Below are positions 53,143 through 62,817 of a stretch of 64,000 nucleotides of DNA, piece by piece (position 1 is the stretch's first letter; each line of letters begins with the position of its first letter). The DNA is from Clostridiaceae bacterium (GTDB lineage: Bacteria > Bacillota > Clostridia > Saccharofermentanales > DTU023): positions 1 to 64,000 of the forward strand of contig DUPV01000015.1 in the NCBI GenBank assembly GCA_012838135.1. The letters run 5' to 3'. The position numbers and the translations under genes were made by a program. The notes below the pieces were generated by a model that did not search any database, had not been told where the DNA came from, and saw only the letters and a list, made by a program, of their open reading frames with translations.

Positions 53143-55335
53143 TTAAAAATTCTCCGGTGCCGATAATGGTTCATAGCGATTGAAATTAATGGGTCTTTGA
53201 CGAACTTCTTCAGCCGCTCGCAAAGCTGATTGCATCAGAGCAATTTGCGAATCAACCCGTTCTTCCACAGGAGTCTGATCTCTAAATCTGATATATGATC
53301 CGTCACCTTGCATGATTCTCGCACGATCCGTATCCAACATTTGATAAATCAGAACCTCTAAAACACGTTCACGACATCCTTCATCTTCGATCGGAAATAA
53401 AATTTCAACACGCCGGTCTAAATTACGCGGCATCCAATCAGCACTCGAAAGAAAAATGTCTTCGCGTCCGTCATTATAATAGTAGAAGATTCTGCTATGT
53501 TCTAAAAATCTGCCGACCAGACTACGTACTTCGATATTCTCCGATAGACCTTTGACTCCGGCTTTCAAACCGCAAATACCCCTTACGATCAAACATATTT
53601 TAACCCCTGCTTGCGAGGCGGAATAAAGTTCTTCGATAATCTCGGAATCAATTAAAGAATTTATTTTTGCAACAATTATTGCTTGGCGCCCAGCTTCAGC
53701 ATGCTTTTTTTCTTGTTTAATTCTAGCCAGAGTTTCTTTGCGCAACCAACGCGGTGCCGGGATGATTTTGCGCCACCCCATAGGTATTGAATAACCGGAA
53801 ATCATATTAAAGAAATCTGTCGCATCCTGACCGATTTGCTCGGAAGCTGTCCAAAGTCCGAAATCTGTATAAATTCTTGCTGTTATATCATTATAGTTTC
53901 CGGTGCCCAGATGAACATAACGTTTGATCCCGGATTCTTCTCGTCTTACTATTAGAGTAATTTTACTATGAGTTTTTAAACCTTTCAGACCATAGATTAC
54001 ATGGCAGCCTGCTCTTTCCAAACGTCTCGCCCAATGGATATTACTTTCTTCGTCAAATCTGGCTTTTAATTCAAGTAAAACCATAACATGTTTGCCATTT
54101 TCCGCGGCTTCCGCCAAGGCTTTAACAATCGGTGAATTGCCACTGACTCTGTATAATGTTTGCTTAATAGCCAGTACATCAGGATCTTGCGCTGCTTGCT
54201 GAATAACTTTAATTGTCGGGTCAAAAGATTCAAAAGGATGATGCAGAATCAGATCATTATCCCGAATTATTTCAAAAGTGTCAGGATCTCGTTCAGAACC
54301 GAAAGCCGGTGTTATCTGACCGTTAAATTTTTTGTAGCGCAAATTAGAATCAGGATATAAATCTCTGATCTCATCAACAAATTTTAAATCAATCGGACCC
54401 CTTATTCTGAAAACAGCCTGGTCTGAAACATCCATCAAACTTTGCAGAGTGTTAAGAATTTTTTTGCCGGCTTCTCTTTGAATTTCAAGACGAATAATGC
54501 TGCCGCGTTCGCGTTGCCACAAAATTCCTTCCATTTCAATCATCAAATCGGAAATTTCTTCATCATCCAATTCATAATCCGCATTCCGCATTACTCTGAA
54601 ACAAGCAGTTGATTCAATTTCTTGATTATAGAAAAGCTGGTTTAGGAACTCCGCAATTACCGCTTCAATTAAAACAAATCGTTTTTCCTCACCCGGTAAT
54701 TTAATTAATCTCGGTAGAATTGACGGTACTTCAACAATTGCAAAGAAAGTTGATTCTAAAGCATCTGCTTTTTCTTCCTGAGTTTCAAAAGTGACAAAGA
54801 GATTTAAATTCTGATTTGGAATTAAAGGGAATGGTCTGCCCGCATCAACTGCCAACGGAGTTAAAACCGGATAGATGTTGTCATCATAATATTTCGCCAA
54901 ATAATCATATTCAGCATCTGTTATTTGATCTATAGTCAAATAATAAATATCTTCCGCTTGCAGTGCCGGCATAATCTGCTTATTAAAAGTTACATATTGA
55001 TCTTTGTAAAACTCATGACAACGAGCCATTAATGCTTCCAATTGTTCTGACGGAGTCAGATTTGCCGGATCTTTTTTCTCTGAACCTGCTTCAATCAAAT
55101 TATATAAAGAAGCGACTCGAACCATAAAATGTTCATCCAGATTTGAACATGTTATCGCTAAAAAATTGAGTCGTTCATAAAGAGGATTGGTTGAATCTTG
55201 TGCTTCTTCAAGCACTCTTTGATTGAATTCCATCCAACTCAGTTCACGATTAATGATACGTTCGCCTTCTAAGTCCGGATATTCCCGTTTATTGGAAAAC
55301 TTTTGATCGATAATTTCATTAATTGTTGGCAACAT
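53143..55335 (-). CDS. ppk1: Polyphosphate kinase 1
   Basis: Makes polyP from ATP reversibly. All four PPK1 domains are present: N-terminal INRELSWMEFNQRVLEEAQD, HEFYKDQ middle domain, and two phospholipase-D-like halves with ALIKQTLYRVSGNSPIV-type sequence (IKQTLYRV), RYVHLGTGNYND (catalytic His) and LEHSRIFYYYNDG (second His). Length 730 is normal. AAGGAG precedes the ATG. It is followed by the nucleotidyltransferase and preceded by the exopolyphosphatase, a usual pairing. Confidence 0.96.
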   Translation of the reverse strand: MLPTINEIIDQKFSNKREYPDLEGERIINRELSWMEFNQRVLEEAQDSTNPLYERLNFLAITCSNLDEHFMVRVASLYNLIEAGSEKKDPANLTPSEQLEALMARCHEFYKDQYVTFNKQIMPALQAEDIYYLTIDQITDAEYDYLAKYYDDNIYPVLTPLAVDAGRPFPLIPNQNLNLFVTFETQEEKADALESTFFAIVEVPSILPRLIKLPGEEKRFVLIEAVIAEFLNQLFYNQEIESTACFRVMRNADYELDDEEISDLMIEMEGILWQRERGSIIRLEIQREAGKKILNTLQSLMDVSDQAVFRIRGPIDLKFVDEIRDLYPDSNLRYKKFNGQITPAFGSERDPDTFEIIRDNDLILHHPFESFDPTIKVIQQAAQDPDVLAIKQTLYRVSGNSPIVKALAEAAENGKHVMVLLELKARFDEESNIHWARRLERAGCHVIYGLKGLKTHSKITLIVRREESGIKRYVHLGTGNYNDITARIYTDFGLWTASEQIGQDATDFFNMISGYSIPMGWRKIIPAPRWLRKETLARIKQEKKHAEAGRQAIIVAKINSLIDSEIIEELYSASQAGVKICLIVRGICGLKAGVKGLSENIEVRSLVGRFLEHSRIFYYYNDGREDIFLSSADWMPRNLDRRVEILFPIEDEGCRERVLEVLIYQMLDTDRARIMQGDGSYIRFRDQTPVEERVDSQIALMQSALRAAEEVRQRPINFNRYEPLSAPENF

Positions 55336-55351
55336 TTTTTTGCTCCTTGAA

Positions 55352-56914
55352 TTATTTTTTGTTAAGTTTTTCAGTTTCAGCTACTATTAACAATCTTAAT
55401 TCCGTGCCGAAAATTTCTTGAAAATATTTGGCAGTTTTTTGAAAACTCCACGATTCCAAGGTTAAATCTTGATTTGATTCAAGAATAACCTTGATATGTC
55501 GCTTGCGAACTTCTGTTGTAATGTTTTTCACTTTACTCTTATGCCCTGTATCTAAAGCATTTGCCATACCGAGTAATACTGCTAATTTAACAAAGGTCAA
55601 CTGCTCTTCGGAAGTTAAAAGGATTTCTTCATAGTTCAAAGTGAAAAAATTATCTGCATGGTGTTTGACCAACAGGGCAATTAATTCTACTTCCTGATTT
55701 GTTAAACCAATCAAATCGGAAGATTTAATCATTTCATAAGCTATTTCTCCATCCTGTTTTACCGTGAAGAATTTGCCTATATTATGCAAAATAGCTGCTA
55801 CTCTTAAAATAAAGCGATGTCTGGGTCCAAGCCCGTGTTGTGCCTGAAATTGATCAAATAACTGCAATGCCAGCTTTTCAACTTGCTCTATATGTTGCAA
55901 ATTCGTATGATTTCTTTTAGCAATTTGTCTGGCAAAACTTAAAGTGTCATTGAGCGGTCTTTGATCTCTCTCTATCAAATTCAATTGTTCAGCCTTTTTG
56001 GCAATTAAACCGTCCGCTAAAATTACATCAGGTAAGATAACTCGATCCAATCCCGTGAACTCGAACATTTCTTTGATAACCATGGAAACAGGTAGCAAAA
56101 GAGTAGCTTGTTCTTGGTCAATATCAAATTTGCGGATCAGTTCAAAACTGGAATTGTGAATAATTATATCAAATAATTCTTCGAATTTTTCGACTGAAAG
56201 TTCAGCTGTGCCAATCAAAGGTATACCTGTTAAATATCGCCATATATCTAAATCATTGCCTACCAAAACAAAGTTTTTATAATCTGTTTTTTTTGGAACA
56301 AAAGAACGATAGTAGTCCAAATCACCGGAAATATATTCACGCATTAAAGCTATGAAATCAGCCGTATGTTTTTCTAAAAGAGAAAGCCTGTCACGCACTC
56401 GCAAAGAGCCAAGCAAGATATTCTGAGTAAAAGCTAATTCTCGTTTATCGAACAGCGTCAACTGGGTACTGCCGGCACCTATATCAAGAAACAAAGTCGG
56501 CTCTTCAGTTAACTCATCAAAATCCGGCATTTTTATTCGAATCGCCCGCAACATTCCGGCAATTTCCAAGCGATTCGAATAAATTAATATTTCAAATCCG
56601 GTTTGACGATAAACCTGATCAATCAGAAATAACCTGTTGCTCGCTTCACGTACTGCCGAAGTACAGGCAGCTATAATCTCAATATCCGGATATGACGATA
56701 TTATTTTTTTAAAATCTTTTAAGGTTTCAATTAATATTACGATGTTTTCACCGGTAATATAGCCCAGACGATAACTATTTGAACCGAGATTAATCGTTCT
56801 GGACATCGATTCAATTTCTGAAATTTCTCCATTAGGCAAAACTTCTGCAATTTTTAAGATAACTTCATGTGAACCTACTTCAATAGCTGCAATAAATGAC
56901 ACCTTATTTCCCAT
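55352..56914 (-). CDS. ppx: Exopolyphosphatase/GppA-family protein with HD domain
   Basis: Residues 1-300 form the Ppx/GppA actin-like fold: AAIEVGSHEVILKIAEV (phosphate 1), TSAVREASNRLFLI, and TLFLDIGAGSTQLTLF (phosphate 2). Residues 310-500 carry an HD-type domain, with RVAAILHNIGKFF (HN in place of HD) and ALLVKHHADNFF. It cleaves phosphate from polyP or pppGpp. The HN replacement may weaken the HD metal site. The ORF track start is eight codons early; AGGAGAT lies before MGNKVS. It is adjacent to ppk1. Confidence 0.88.
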   Translation of the reverse strand: MGNKVSFIAAIEVGSHEVILKIAEVLPNGEISEIESMSRTINLGSNSYRLGYITGENIVILIETLKDFKKIISSYPDIEIIAACTSAVREASNRLFLIDQVYRQTGFEILIYSNRLEIAGMLRAIRIKMPDFDELTEEPTLFLDIGAGSTQLTLFDKRELAFTQNILLGSLRVRDRLSLLEKHTADFIALMREYISGDLDYYRSFVPKKTDYKNFVLVGNDLDIWRYLTGIPLIGTAELSVEKFEELFDIIIHNSSFELIRKFDIDQEQATLLLPVSMVIKEMFEFTGLDRVILPDVILADGLIAKKAEQLNLIERDQRPLNDTLSFARQIAKRNHTNLQHIEQVEKLALQLFDQFQAQHGLGPRHRFILRVAAILHNIGKFFTVKQDGEIAYEMIKSSDLIGLTNQEVELIALLVKHHADNFFTLNYEEILLTSEEQLTFVKLAVLLGMANALDTGHKSKVKNITTEVRKRHIKVILESNQDLTLESWSFQKTAKYFQEIFGTELRLLIVAETEKLNKK

Positions 56915-56966
56915 GCTTATCTCCTTTTTAACAGACAAATTCAGTAGATGAATAAGTTAATATGTC

Positions 56967-58049
56967 TTAATCTCCGAAGAAAATTCCTATTTTACGAGCT
57001 GCTAAAATTAACGGATCATCCAGAGGGACACGTTTGGGATTGCCTGCAATTTCCTGTAAAGAAACCCGAATCATTTTTTGTCCCGCTATACCGATCATTT
57101 TCCCAAAATCACCTTCGATTACCGCATTTGCAGCTTCAACTCCCAATTGCGTGGTAAGAATCCGGTCAAATGCTGATGGTGTACCGCCACGTTGGAAGTG
57201 TCCCGGTACACAAACTCTGATTTCCTGAATCATTAATTCTTTAAGTTGGTTTAGCAAATGATATGCAACAGAATGTGTGTTTTTTCTGTATTCTTTCAGA
57301 TAATCTTCATCCATATCTATTTCGTCAATAGATCTTGCACCTTCAGCAACTGCAATTATTGAAAAACGCTTTTTTTCTTTCTCACGAGTTTGTATGGCTT
57401 GAACAATTTTAATCGGATCATACGGTATTTCCGGAATTAAAATAACATCGGCGCCTGATGCAACTCCTGCACAAAGTGCAAGCCAGCCAACATGATTTCC
57501 CATTAGTTCAACAATGAACACTCTGCCGTGTGAGGTTGCAGTCGTATGGATTCCATCAATAACTTCAGTTGCAATATTGACTGCACTCTGAAAACCGAAG
57601 CTCAAATCGGTTCCGGATAAGTCATTATCAATTGTCTTCGGCAAATGGATTACATTACAACCGGCTAAGCTCAAAAGATTAGCAGTTTTTTGTGTTCCTC
57701 CGCCACCTAAAACAACCAGAGCATCGAGTGAAAGGTCATTATAAGTTTGAATCATGGCTTCGAGTCTGGTTATTCCTTCCGGCTGATCATCATATAAAGG
57801 ATTATTGACAATAGTAAAGGGCTGACGCGAAGTTCCCAGAATTGTGCCGCCTAAAGTTAATATTCCGGAAAAATCATAATCATGCATATGGCGATAGCTA
57901 CTGTGCATTAAACCGTGATATCCGTTAAGAAAGCCATAAATTTTGATCTCCGGGTCATAATCCCATAAAGCTCTGCTTACCGCACGCATTGTTGAATTTA
58001 AACCTTGAGCATCTCCGCCACTGGTCAACATTCCTACTTTTAAGGCCAT
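56967..58049 (-). CDS. pfkA: 6-phosphofructokinase
   Basis: Catalyses the committed step of glycolysis. GMLTSGGDAQGLNSTMRAV binds nucleotide phosphate; VLGGGGTQKTANLLSLAG and LPKTIDNDLSGTDLSFGF hold the catalytic Asp (TIDND). The residue in PKTIDND is Lys and the GGGGT loop has Gly where ATP-dependent PFKs have Gly104; this Gly/Lys mix belongs to the clostridial and actinobacterial branch where the phosphoryl donor (ATP or PPi) is not certain from sequence. GHFQRGGTPSAFDR binds the sugar. Length 360 is normal. RBS is AAGGGGGTGG. Confidence 0.93.
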   Translation of the reverse strand: MALKVGMLTSGGDAQGLNSTMRAVSRALWDYDPEIKIYGFLNGYHGLMHSSYRHMHDYDFSGILTLGGTILGTSRQPFTIVNNPLYDDQPEGITRLEAMIQTYNDLSLDALVVLGGGGTQKTANLLSLAGCNVIHLPKTIDNDLSGTDLSFGFQSAVNIATEVIDGIHTTATSHGRVFIVELMGNHVGWLALCAGVASGADVILIPEIPYDPIKIVQAIQTREKEKKRFSIIAVAEGARSIDEIDMDEDYLKEYRKNTHSVAYHLLNQLKELMIQEIRVCVPGHFQRGGTPSAFDRILTTQLGVEAANAVIEGDFGKMIGIAGQKMIRVSLQEIAGNPKRVPLDDPLILAARKIGIFFGD

Positions 58050-58211
58050 AATTCCACCCCCTTAATCTAAAATATACTTACAATATTCACTTAATTTTAA
58101 TAATATATCAAATTATACATTATTCCTTCGTTTTTGTATGTTAATATGATATATATTAAAAACAAATTTAATTTATATTAAATCATTATAAACGTTATCT
58201 CGAAGGTGAAT

Positions 58212-59069
58212 ATGGAAAAAAAGCAAAATCAACAAGATGTGCGGATAGCTGTTCTAATTGATGCTGATAATATCTCACATCACTATATTAAAGGTATGAT
58301 GGAAGAAATTGCCCGATATGGCAATCCGACAATTAAAAGGATATACGGTGATTGGACTAAACCGAATTTAGCCGGTTGGAAAAATCATCTGCTGGATTAT
58401 GCAATCAGTCCGGTTCAGCAATTCAGTTATACGACAGGGAAAAATGCAACCGATTCAGCTATGACAATCGATGCAATGGATATTCTGTTTTCTGAAACGG
58501 TTGACGCTTTTTGTCTGGTTTCATCAGACAGTGATTTCACAAAGTTAGCTACCCGTTTACGTGAATCCGGTAAAACCGTTTATGGAATCGGTGAAGAAAA
58601 AACCCCTAATCCTTTCATTGCTGCCTGTGATCGTTTTATTTATCTGGAAATTCTGGATGAAGATGAAGATGAATCCGATAATGATTTATCAAGTACAGAA
58701 TCCGCCAATGGTAAAGATAAAGTCAAAAAAAGTACTTCTGCAACCAAAAGCAGTTCCACGAAAACAACTAAGAAAAAACGCGCCTTACAAAATCTCAATC
58801 GCAAAACGATTTCTTTTATTACTCAAACAATTAAAGATGTTGAAGATGAAAACGGTTGGGCTTATTTGGGTGAAGTCGGGAGCTTATTGGTGAAAAAGCA
58901 ACCTTCTTTCGATCCCAGGAACTTCGGCTTTAATAAATTAACCAATATGCTTGAATCAATTGACCAAGTTGAACTTGACCTCAGAGATGCAAATATCGGA
59001 GCACCTAACTCCAAACATGTTTATGTGCGGGTTAAGAGTACTAACAAACCAAAAACTACACATTTTTAA
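58212..59069 (+). CDS. NYN-domain RNase-like protein with OST-HTH/LOTUS domain
   Basis: Residues 10-155 are a NYN (PIN-like) domain with its acidic residues: IAVLIDADNISHHY, TGKNATDSAMTIDAMD and LVSSDSDFTKLATRLRESG (in part). A Ser/Thr/Lys-rich linker follows (about 165-195), then a LOTUS-type winged helix (FITQTIKDVEDENGWAYLGE, ...FDPRNFGFNKLTNMLES). NYN proteins are predicted metal-dependent RNases; LOTUS domains bind RNA. Substrate unknown. The ORF track starts at GTG; an ATG two codons later has GAAGG upstream. It is alone on the plus strand. Confidence 0.9.
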   Translation: MEKKQNQQDVRIAVLIDADNISHHYIKGMMEEIARYGNPTIKRIYGDWTKPNLAGWKNHLLDYAISPVQQFSYTTGKNATDSAMTIDAMDILFSETVDAFCLVSSDSDFTKLATRLRESGKTVYGIGEEKTPNPFIAACDRFIYLEILDEDEDESDNDLSSTESANGKDKVKKSTSATKSSSTKTTKKKRALQNLNRKTISFITQTIKDVEDENGWAYLGEVGSLLVKKQPSFDPRNFGFNKLTNMLESIDQVELDLRDANIGAPNSKHVYVRVKSTNKPKTTHF

Positions 59070-59185
59070 TTAACCGAAAAATTTATTAGAATTACGTCCG
59101 CAAGCAAACTTAATTGATAATTAATTTACGAAAACAAATATGATGAATATACCAGCAATTCATTTAAAAACTAATTATCTGGTAT

Positions 59186-60019
59186 TTATTTTTCTCTGAT
59201 CATTGTTTCACGGATTTTTTGAATGATTGAATAAATTGCAAAAGCTATGATATTACAGACAACAATGCTTGCCCCGGCAGGAGTCGAATATACATAAGAA
59301 AAAATGAGTCCCAACCATAGACAAATTATTGATACCAGCGCAGAATTCAGAGTAACCGTCAAGAATCTTTTTGCCAAGCGCATTGAGGTTAATGCCGGAA
59401 ATACAATTAAACTGGTTATCAGCAATGCTCCCATCAAACGCATTCCTACAACAATTACCAATGCCGTCAGGAAGGCAATTATCATATTAAAGCCTTCCGT
59501 ATTAGTTCCGGTAGCTTTAGCAAAGTTTTCATCAAAAGTAACTGCAAAGATTCGATTATAGGATAAAATGAATAAAATAATGACCACAGTTGAAAGCACC
59601 AGACTTAATATCACATCACTTTGTGTCATGCTGAGAATGCTGCCAAACAGATAATTATTCACGTCAGTATTCATTCCTGTACTCAGCGAAATAACCATTA
59701 CACCGATTGCCAGGGAACCGGTTGAAATCAAAGAAATCGCTGAATCACCTTTTATTTTGCTGTTTTCACTCAGACGCAACAGAAAAAAAGCTGCAATAAT
59801 CACGATCGGAATCGACACGATCATCGGAGAAGCGTTCAAGGCGGCTGCCACAGCCAATGCACCGAATCCGACATGTGATAATCCGTCACCAATCATTGCA
59901 TAGCGTTTCAAAACTAAACTTACACCCAGCAGAGAAGCGCATAAAGCAACCGGAGTCCCAACTAAAAAAGCTCGCAGCATAAACGGATAAGAAAAGATCT
60001 CTTTCAATAAATCAAACAT
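59186..60019 (-). CDS. znuB: Zinc ABC transporter permease
   Basis: About eight membrane segments with the ABC-3 family landmarks: RAFLVGTPVALCASLLGVSLVLKRYAMIGDGLSHVGFGALA (in parts; MIGDGLSHVGFG is diagnostic) and LMGALLITSLIVFPALTSMRLAK near the end. It overlaps znuC by eight bases. It carries zinc (or manganese) across the membrane; the adjacent His-rich binding protein favours zinc. Confidence 0.93.
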   Translation of the reverse strand: MFDLLKEIFSYPFMLRAFLVGTPVALCASLLGVSLVLKRYAMIGDGLSHVGFGALAVAAALNASPMIVSIPIVIIAAFFLLRLSENSKIKGDSAISLISTGSLAIGVMVISLSTGMNTDVNNYLFGSILSMTQSDVILSLVLSTVVIILFILSYNRIFAVTFDENFAKATGTNTEGFNMIIAFLTALVIVVGMRLMGALLITSLIVFPALTSMRLAKRFLTVTLNSALVSIICLWLGLIFSYVYSTPAGASIVVCNIIAFAIYSIIQKIRETMIREK

Positions 60020-60719
60020 TTAATTCACCTGCAAATTTTTGCCCGATATCACTTTGTAAATAGTCTTTTGTTGTACCGAAAAACAGCTGCTTATTATGCA
60101 AATGCAAAATATGACTGGCATATTTTATTGCCGCTTTAATGTCATGTGAAACCATAACAATTGTTATTTTGTGGACAAGATTAATATGATGAATCAACTC
60201 ATATAATTCTTGCGTTACAATCGGATCAAGACCTGACACAGGTTCATCTAAGACAATAATCTTTTTTGTAGCGCAAAGAGCTCTCGCCAACAGCACACGT
60301 TGCTGTTGTCCACCTGACAAATCACGATAACAAGTATTTTTTATTTGCTTAATCCCCAGTTTTTCCATGTTGTTCTTTGCGATGTTTTTCTCTTTTCTGG
60401 TAAAAAAAGGTTTTAAACCCAAACTATTCAAACAGCCGGACAACACCACTTCATATACACTTGCCGGAAAATCCTTTTGAATAATAGTTTGCTGCGGCAA
60501 ATATCCGATTGCATCAGCTGATAATTGATTATCTAATATAATTTCTCCTTGAAAAGGTTTTTTCAAACGTAATAACCCTTTAATCAAAGTACTTTTACCC
60601 GTGCCGTTTTCACCTACTACACATAAATAATCACCATCTGACACACTAAAATTAATATTTTTTACTGCCGGGATACCATCATACTCAAATGACAAGTTTT
60701 TACAGGTGATTAAACTCAT
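60012..60719 (-). CDS. znuC: Zinc ABC transporter ATPase
   Basis: Walker A GENGTGKSTLIKGLL, Q-loop GYLPQQTIIQ, signature LSGGQQQRVLLARAL, Walker B IIVLDEPVSGLD and the H-loop VSHDIKAAIKYASH are intact. Length 235 is usual for ZnuC. Starts with ATG behind GAGGAATGG. It lies between znuA and znuB in one transcript. Confidence 0.93.
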   Translation of the reverse strand: MSLITCKNLSFEYDGIPAVKNINFSVSDGDYLCVVGENGTGKSTLIKGLLRLKKPFQGEIILDNQLSADAIGYLPQQTIIQKDFPASVYEVVLSGCLNSLGLKPFFTRKEKNIAKNNMEKLGIKQIKNTCYRDLSGGQQQRVLLARALCATKKIIVLDEPVSGLDPIVTQELYELIHHINLVHKITIVMVSHDIKAAIKYASHILHLHNKQLFFGTTKDYLQSDIGQKFAGELNV

Positions 60720-60822
60720 TCCATTCCTCTTTTTATCTTCGTTTAAACCAGCTTATTTAGCCCTCTAATGTTTATATTGTCTTTTGTTTTTTTATTTTAA
60801 TTTTCAACACTTTGATTTTTTA

Positions 60823-62031
60823 TCAGTTTAAGGCTTTTTCTAAAACTTCTATGTTTTTCTCCATCAATGAAATATACGTTTCATTAGCAGCTAATTCTTC
60901 GACTGATAAATTATGAATTGAATGGAAAGTCATTTTTTCCGCATCAGTGGCTTCTGCAATTGAATCAGCAATTTTTTCATTAGACAACTCAATCGAAAAA
61001 ACTACTGGCAATTGAAGTTCGTTCACTTTATCAATCAAAAATGCAACTGTTGCAGCACTGGCTTCAGTATTCGCTGAACATCCCGTAAACGCAGCATAAT
61101 AATCCAAATCATATTCATCGGCAAAATAACGAAACGGAAAACGATCACCGAATAAGATCACCTTACGCTTAGCATGCTCAACAACATCCTCAAAGCGTTG
61201 ATCAAGATCCTTTAATTGTTCAATATAAGCCGCACTATTTTCTGAATAATATTCTAAATTAGCCGGATCTATTTCGTTTAATACGTCGGTAATCTGTTCT
61301 ACAATTAAGATTGCATTAATCGGTGATGTCCAAACATGTTCATCTACTTCATGCATATGCTCATGCTCATGCTCATGATCATGCTCATGATCATCATCTT
61401 CTTCTACATGATCATTATCATCTGTATGGTCATCATCCTCTGCACAATCATGGTCATCTGCATGGCAATGTTGCATGCCTTCAACAATTTCTTCTTCAAC
61501 TGTATTCACCAGGTCTATCAATTTCATTGTTTCAGGTGCATTATCACCCATAGACTCAATTATTCCGTCAATCCAAGTATCATTTTCGCCACCTGTATAG
61601 ATAAATAAATCACAAGACTGAATCAGTTTAATATCTTGAGGTGTCGGTTCATAAGAATGACTCTCCGAACCGGGCTTCAAAAGCATTGTTACATCTGCTT
61701 TATCCCCGACAATTTGTTTTGTGAAATCATATTGCGGAAAAATCGTGGTTACAATCGATACTTTTTTATTTGTTGTAACACCATTATTTTCACTCTTGCC
61801 GCCTTTATCAGCTTTGATGACAAAATCTTCTGTTTGATCTGCCTCTGCTTCGGTATTTTCATCATTATTTTCTACAACATTTTCTTCAGCATTTTTTTCA
61901 AGATTTTCTTCTATATAATTGTCGGATCTTGTTTTCTCACTATCTTTTGCAGTATCAGTATTTTTCGCACAACCTGATAGTATTGCCGGAATCAGCATTA
62001 AACTCATAAGAATCTTGATTGTTTTTTTCAT
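60823..62031 (-). CDS. znuA: Zinc-binding lipoprotein with His/Asp-rich loop
   Basis: A lipobox (LIPAILSGCAKN) and an acidic linker are followed by the cluster A-I metal-binding fold: IFPQYDFTKQIVG, GSESHSYEPTPQDIKLI (first His ligand region), then a loop of about 55 residues rich in His and Asp (EHDHEHEHEHMHEVDEHVW) which ends at the second His ligand, and later VILFGDRFPFRYFADEYDL and TGCSANTEASAATV. Such loops are hallmarks of zinc-specific ZnuA. The ORF track starts at TTG; I use the ATG two codons in. The gap before the regulator gene (170 bp) holds no clear promoter. Confidence 0.93.
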   Translation of the reverse strand: MKKTIKILMSLMLIPAILSGCAKNTDTAKDSEKTRSDNYIEENLEKNAEENVVENNDENTEAEADQTEDFVIKADKGGKSENNGVTTNKKVSIVTTIFPQYDFTKQIVGDKADVTMLLKPGSESHSYEPTPQDIKLIQSCDLFIYTGGENDTWIDGIIESMGDNAPETMKLIDLVNTVEEEIVEGMQHCHADDHDCAEDDDHTDDNDHVEEDDDHEHDHEHEHEHMHEVDEHVWTSPINAILIVEQITDVLNEIDPANLEYYSENSAAYIEQLKDLDQRFEDVVEHAKRKVILFGDRFPFRYFADEYDLDYYAAFTGCSANTEASAATVAFLIDKVNELQLPVVFSIELSNEKIADSIAEATDAEKMTFHSIHNLSVEELAANETYISLMEKNIEVLEKALN

Positions 62032-62200
62032 ATTCAAATCTTTCTAATATTAAATGGTCTAGTAAGTTAAACCGAATTGTTCGGGAGTTATTAATTTTTG
62101 CTTTTGAATAGCCGTTTTTCCTTCTCAGTCAGCGATTTCTTCTTCCAAATCAAATATCTTTATAAATTCACTGTTTTCTTCTTACACTGAGATATTATTC

Positions 62201-62632
62201 TTAATCAGATTTCTTTTCTTTTGAATCTAAACATTTTTTGCAAATTCCGTAAAAAACGGTTCTGACCGGATCAATTGTAAAATCATGTTCAGCTTTGACA
62301 TGTTTTTGAAGTTCCAATACTTCTCGACATTCAAAGTGAATCAATTTATCACAAATTTCACATTTTAGATGGAAATGATCACTTATTGAAATTTCATGGT
62401 CTTTGCCGACAAATTCAAAACATGAACCTGATATTTCATCAATAAAATATTTTTTTACATGACCGGTATCAACCAATTTATTCAATTGACGATAAATTGT
62501 GGTAACTCCGATTTGCACACCAATTTCAGAAAAATGATCGATGATTTGATTTACCGTAACATGTTTTCCTTTCATCGTTTCCAAATAGGACATTAATTCC
62601 GTTTTTTGTTGAGTTTTATATCCATCTGTCAT
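62201..62632 (-). CDS. Fur-family metal regulator, probably Zur
   Basis: The winged helix (VNQIIDHFSEIGVQIGVTTIYRQLNKL, in part) is followed by the dimer and metal domain: GSCFEFVGKDHEISISDHFH, CEICDKLIHFECREV and FYGICKKC, giving two CxxC pairs for structural zinc. Adjacent znu genes point to Zur rather than Fur. The ORF track adds 46 residues with no family similarity; the start is MTDGYKTQQ. Two Fur/Zur-type boxes lie 70-110 bp upstream, so it likely represses its own operon. Confidence 0.9.
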   Translation of the reverse strand: MTDGYKTQQKTELMSYLETMKGKHVTVNQIIDHFSEIGVQIGVTTIYRQLNKLVDTGHVKKYFIDEISGSCFEFVGKDHEISISDHFHLKCEICDKLIHFECREVLELQKHVKAEHDFTIDPVRTVFYGICKKCLDSKEKKSD

Positions 62633-62703
62633 AATTCCGATTCCTAATCTTTTAGTAATAAAAATCAAATAATCTTGCGCAATATTAAATTCAAAAACAA
62701 AAA

Positions 62704-62742
62704 TGAAAACCGTTCTCAAATTCAATTTGAAAACGATTTTCA
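62704..62742 (-). promoter_or_regulatory. Two Fur/Zur-type operator boxes
   Basis: TGAAAACGATTTTCA (62728-62742) is a 7-1-7 near-perfect palindrome, and TGAAAACCGTTCTCA (62704-62718) is a second, weaker copy 24 bp away on the same side. This matches the Fur-superfamily operator shape. They precede the Zur-like gene and thus the regulator-znuACB run. Confidence 0.8.
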
Positions 62743-62817
62743 TTTTAAGCAAATAAAAAACATTTGTCAAAATATTTTTTTCTATGTCAACAACAGATAT
62801 TATTACCCTTAGCGAAG

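Noticed and set aside
61323-61608. Plus-strand ORFs rich in His and Met (76 and 90 residues)
   Set aside because: They are antisense shadows of the His/Asp-rich loop of znuA; the repeat comes from CAT/GAT codons.
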